From Hymenobacter sp. BT18 (lineage in GTDB: Bacteria > Bacteroidota > Bacteroidia > Cytophagales > Hymenobacteraceae), in assembly GCF_012273015.1 (NCBI RefSeq), contig NZ_CP050954.1, positions 1,922,001-1,986,000 of the forward strand: a DNA stretch of 64,000 bases. The letters run 5' to 3'. The notes under the pieces are model-generated. The model had not been told where the DNA came from. It saw nothing but the letters and a program-made list of their open reading frames with translations, and ran no database searches. Shown in pieces: positions 61,587-64,000 of the stretch (position 1 is its first letter; every line of letters starts with the position of its first letter). The position numbers and the translations under genes were made by a program.

Positions 61587-62615
61587 TTATTCGCCGTACA
61601 GCACCTGCACGAGCGTCTGGCCCACCGCCTTCAGCGTGCGGCGGTCAATGACACTCATATTGTCCTGGGTGGTGTGGTGGTAAGCGGGGAAGGTTTCATC
61701 ACCAAACGGGAGGGTATCGATAATATCGATGGTAGGCACCCCAGCCTGGTTGGTGTAGACGTGGTCATCGGTGATGCCGCCCATATCCTTGAACAGGAAA
61801 AAGTCGGAGTAGCCTAATTGGGCGGCCGTGTCCCAAACCTTTCCTACGATGGGCAAAGCATATTGGCGGGAAAGCTGTTCACGGCTGAACTTGCCATTTT
61901 TGGCGCCTACCATATCCAGCAAAACGCCATAGCTGGCTTTGTAGCCCACGGGCAGCACGTTTTGAGCCCAGTACTGGGAGCCCAGGCACCAGCTGTCTTT
62001 GCCCAGGGCTTCCAGCTGATTGGTCAGGTTTCCCTGGGTGGTGTCGTCGTGACCGTAGTCTTCGGCATCGAAGAGAATAAAGTCTACGCCGACCTTGGGC
62101 TGGAGACTGTCGGGCTGGGCAGCCAGTACCCGGGCCATTTCCAGGGCCACCCCTACCCCGCTGGCCCCATCACAGGCCCCATCAAGCGGTGCGTTCTTGT
62201 GCTCTTTGTCTTTGTCAGCGAAGGGGCGCGTGTCCCAGTGCGAGAAAATGGCCACGCGTCGGGTCGCCTGGGGGTTAAACTGGGCAATGATATTGCGCGA
62301 CTTCAGCATCTTGCCATCAAAAGCCATGGCTTCGAATGGCTGCTCCCGCACCGTGAGGCCATACTTCTTGAATTCCCGCACTAGCCAGTCGCCGGTATTT
62401 ACGTGGGCCTTCGAGTTGGGCACCCGGGGCCCGAAAGCCACTTGGCGTGCCACGTAAGCATAGGCTGAGTCGGCATTGAAGACGGGAGCCTTGGCCAGCT
62501 TATGCTCCTGCACCCCGGTAGTCGACTCAGTGGTTTTCTTTTCATCCCGGCACCCGGCGGCAAACAGCAAAGCAGCCAATGCAAAGGAAGCGAAACGAGG
62601 AAGTCGGTAGTTCAT
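61587..62615 (-). CDS. M28 family peptidase / glutaminyl cyclase-like lipoprotein
   Basis: 342 residues; ATG 62615 gives a lipoprotein signal (MNYRLPRFASFALAALLFAAGC, lipid Cys22). Zinc-peptidase motifs: 'VAIFSHWDTRPFADKD' (H126, D128), 'DGACDGASGVGVALEM' (D149), 'ILFDAEDYGHDD' (E185 and following Asp) and 'GGITDDHVYTNQAGVPTIDIID' (late His). The pattern is that of bacterial glutaminyl-peptide cyclotransferase-like M28 members rather than aminopeptidase Y. Envelope-located. It lies 115 bases after cysS on the same strand, perhaps one transcript. Confidence 0.88.
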   Translation of the reverse strand: MNYRLPRFASFALAALLFAAGCRDEKKTTESTTGVQEHKLAKAPVFNADSAYAYVARQVAFGPRVPNSKAHVNTGDWLVREFKKYGLTVREQPFEAMAFDGKMLKSRNIIAQFNPQATRRVAIFSHWDTRPFADKDKEHKNAPLDGACDGASGVGVALEMARVLAAQPDSLQPKVGVDFILFDAEDYGHDDTTQGNLTNQLEALGKDSWCLGSQYWAQNVLPVGYKASYGVLLDMVGAKNGKFSREQLSRQYALPIVGKVWDTAAQLGYSDFFLFKDMGGITDDHVYTNQAGVPTIDIIDTLPFGDETFPAYHHTTQDNMSVIDRRTLKAVGQTLVQVLYGE

Positions 62616-62729
62616 AGCAGCGGGAAAGTCATTAGCCAAGGCAAGCGGCTTAAATACCGATGGCCTTTGCCTTTTTATTGGTTTTGAGCCAGCCTTGGTG
62701 CTACGCAGCGGGGCGTAGGCCAGCGTTGG

Positions 62730-64000
62730 CTACTCTTCACTGTAAGCCCAGTCAACGCCGGCTTTGGTGTCTTTCACCACAATTCCCTGCTCTTTCAGGG
62801 CGGCGCGAATAGCATCTACTTTGCCGTAGTCTTTGGCTGTTTTGGCTTCCTGGTAAAAGCCCAGCGTCAGCGTCAGCAGATCTTCCACATTGGCCCGCGG
62901 CTCGTCCTGCAAGCCCAGGACCTCTTCTACCAGCGCCCGGTAGGTGGTAGTAGCCTCCGTGAGGGCAGCCTCGCTGAGCTGGGCCAGCGTGGCCAGGTTG
63001 GCTGCGTAGCCATTGAACTTCCGCAGCAGGTTGAAGAGCGAGGCCACGCACCGGGCCGTGTTCAGATCATCATTTAAGCCGGCAAAGCAGTCCTGGGTAA
63101 GCTTGCGCAGCTCTGCGTCGGCGGCTGCGGTATCCGCTGTCCGCTCCGTGCCCTCGGGCAACACGAGCTTATCCAGCACGCGCAAGCCATTCATCAGCTT
63201 GCGGTAGCCTTTGCGGGCGGCCTGCATGGCCTCGTCGCTCACGTCTACGGTGCTGCGGTAGTGGGCCTGCAGGAGGAAGAAGCGCGCCGTCATGGGCGAG
63301 TAGGGCTGGGTGAGGATGCTGCTACCGCCCCGGAACAGGTCGGAGATGGTAACGAAGTTGCCAAGCGACTTGCTCATCTTCTGCCCATTCACCGTAATCA
63401 TGTTGTTGTGCATCCACACCCGGGCCTCGTCGGAGTGGGAGTGGCTGGCCTGGCTTTGGGCAATTTCGCACTCGTGGTGCGGGAACATCAGATCCAGCCC
63501 ACCGCCGTGGATGTCGAACTCGGCGCCCAGGTACTTGCGGCTCATGGCCGAGCACTCCAGGTGCCAGCCGGGGAATCCTTCGCCCCAGGGCGAAGGCCAG
63601 CGCATGAGGTGGCGGGCATCGGCCTTTTTCCAAAGGGCGAAGTCGAGGGGACTGCGCTTTTCCTCCTGCCCGGCGAGGTTGTCGCGGGAGCCAGCCAGCA
63701 GTTCTTCCACCACGCGGTTGGACAGCTTGCCGTAGCCGCGCCCGGCGGCGTTGTAAGCCGGCACATCAAAGTACACCGAGCCGCCCGCCTCGTAGCCAAA
63801 GCCGTTGTCGATGATTTCCTGAATCAGCTGAATCTGCTCGGTGATGTGGCCGCTGGCGCGGGGCTCGATATCAGGCGGCAGGCAGCCCAGCACCTCCATG
63901 TGGCGGTGGTAGAGGTTGGCAAACTGCTCGGCCACCTGCATGGGCTCCAGCTGCCGGGCCCGCGCCATCCGGCTGATTTTATCTTCGCCTTCGTCGGCGT
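62730..64000 (-). CDS. cysS: Cysteinyl-tRNA synthetase (C-terminal part)
   Basis: Class I synthetase charging tRNA-Cys; the frame runs off the window edge, so the N-terminal HIGH region is missing and about 423 residues are seen. Diagnostic stretches: '[23 protein letters not shown]' with a zinc-site Cys, '[23 protein letters not shown]' (His and Cys zinc ligands), '[28 protein letters not shown]' with KMSKS, and a DALR-type helical domain ('[28 protein letters not shown]'). The Met at 63968 is internal. Confidence 0.95.
   Translation of the reverse strand, partial: ADEGEDKISRMARARQLEPMQVAEQFANLYHRHMEVLGCLPPDIEPRASGHITEQIQLIQEIIDNGFGYEAGGSVYFDVPAYNAAGRGYGKLSNRVVEELLAGSRDNLAGQEEKRSPLDFALWKKADARHLMRWPSPWGEGFPGWHLECSAMSRKYLGAEFDIHGGGLDLMFPHHECEIAQSQASHSHSDEARVWMHNNMITVNGQKMSKSLGNFVTISDLFRGGSSILTQPYSPMTARFFLLQAHYRSTVDVSDEAMQAARKGYRKLMNGLRVLDKLVLPEGTERTADTAAADAELRKLTQDCFAGLNDDLNTARCVASLFNLLRKFNGYAANLATLAQLSEAALTEATTTYRALVEEVLGLQDEPRANVEDLLTLTLGFYQEAKTAKDYGKVDAIRAALKEQGIVVKDTKAGVDWAYSEE

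Overview
The window reads as chromosomal DNA of a high-GC member of the Bacteroidota, most likely a Hymenobacter-type bacterium. The evidence is internal. Five large secreted proteins end in type IX secretion (T9SS) sorting domains of type A or type B. There are several TonB-dependent or SusC-like outer-membrane proteins. At least ten -7 boxes of the Bacteroidota form TAnnTTTG lie just upstream of start codons. No phage or plasmid genes, insertion sequences, CRISPR array, rRNA or tRNA genes were seen, so this is mostly a core-genome region with scattered accessory surface genes.

Layout. 1-6.7 kb: end of an outer-membrane beta-barrel gene, then a reverse-strand set (unknown polytopic membrane protein, SpeE-like methyltransferase, DedA protein, shikimate dehydrogenase) and a phosphosulfolactate synthase. 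6.9-13.7 kb: TPR protein, SDR-type reductase, and a capsule/EPS export-control module (CpsB-type phosphatase, Wzc-like BY-kinase with a tyrosine-glycine repeat tail, Wza-like lipoprotein). 14-18.3 kb: acyl-CoA dehydrogenase, ribosomal protein S21, XerC, HPF, a 41-codon small ORF and MetK. 18.5-28 kb: two unrecognised membrane or envelope proteins, an S9 peptidase, HD and GNAT proteins, and two T9SS cargo proteins. 28-34 kb: a metal cluster with a CDF exporter, an Nramp importer, a TonB-dependent receptor and a small outer-membrane protein; the importer and receptor share a DtxR/MntR-like palindrome. 34-49 kb: three more T9SS cargo proteins, aspartate-semialdehyde dehydrogenase, an alpha/beta hydrolase, YceI and a large hybrid histidine kinase. 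49-56 kb: DXS, a flippase-like membrane protein, an erythromycin-esterase fusion protein, a lipocalin-like lipoprotein and a Kbp/YgaU-like LysM protein. 56-64 kb: the methionine locus metY-metX, then an NTF2-like secreted protein, an S66 carboxypeptidase, an M28 peptidase and the C-terminal part of CysS.

The most interesting element is the 540-base metY leader. A promoter is followed by a SAM-I riboswitch, then a short ORF ending in a polycysteine tract just before its stop codon, a mid-leader hairpin and one strong intrinsic terminator ahead of metY. This looks like a two-input (SAM plus cysteine) control region for sulfur assimilation into homocysteine. Asd supplies aspartate semialdehyde (homoserine precursor), MetX acetylates homoserine, MetY adds sulfide and MetK makes SAM, so much of the methionine/SAM route lies in this window. 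The second notable system is the putative metal-uptake regulon at 29-34 kb.
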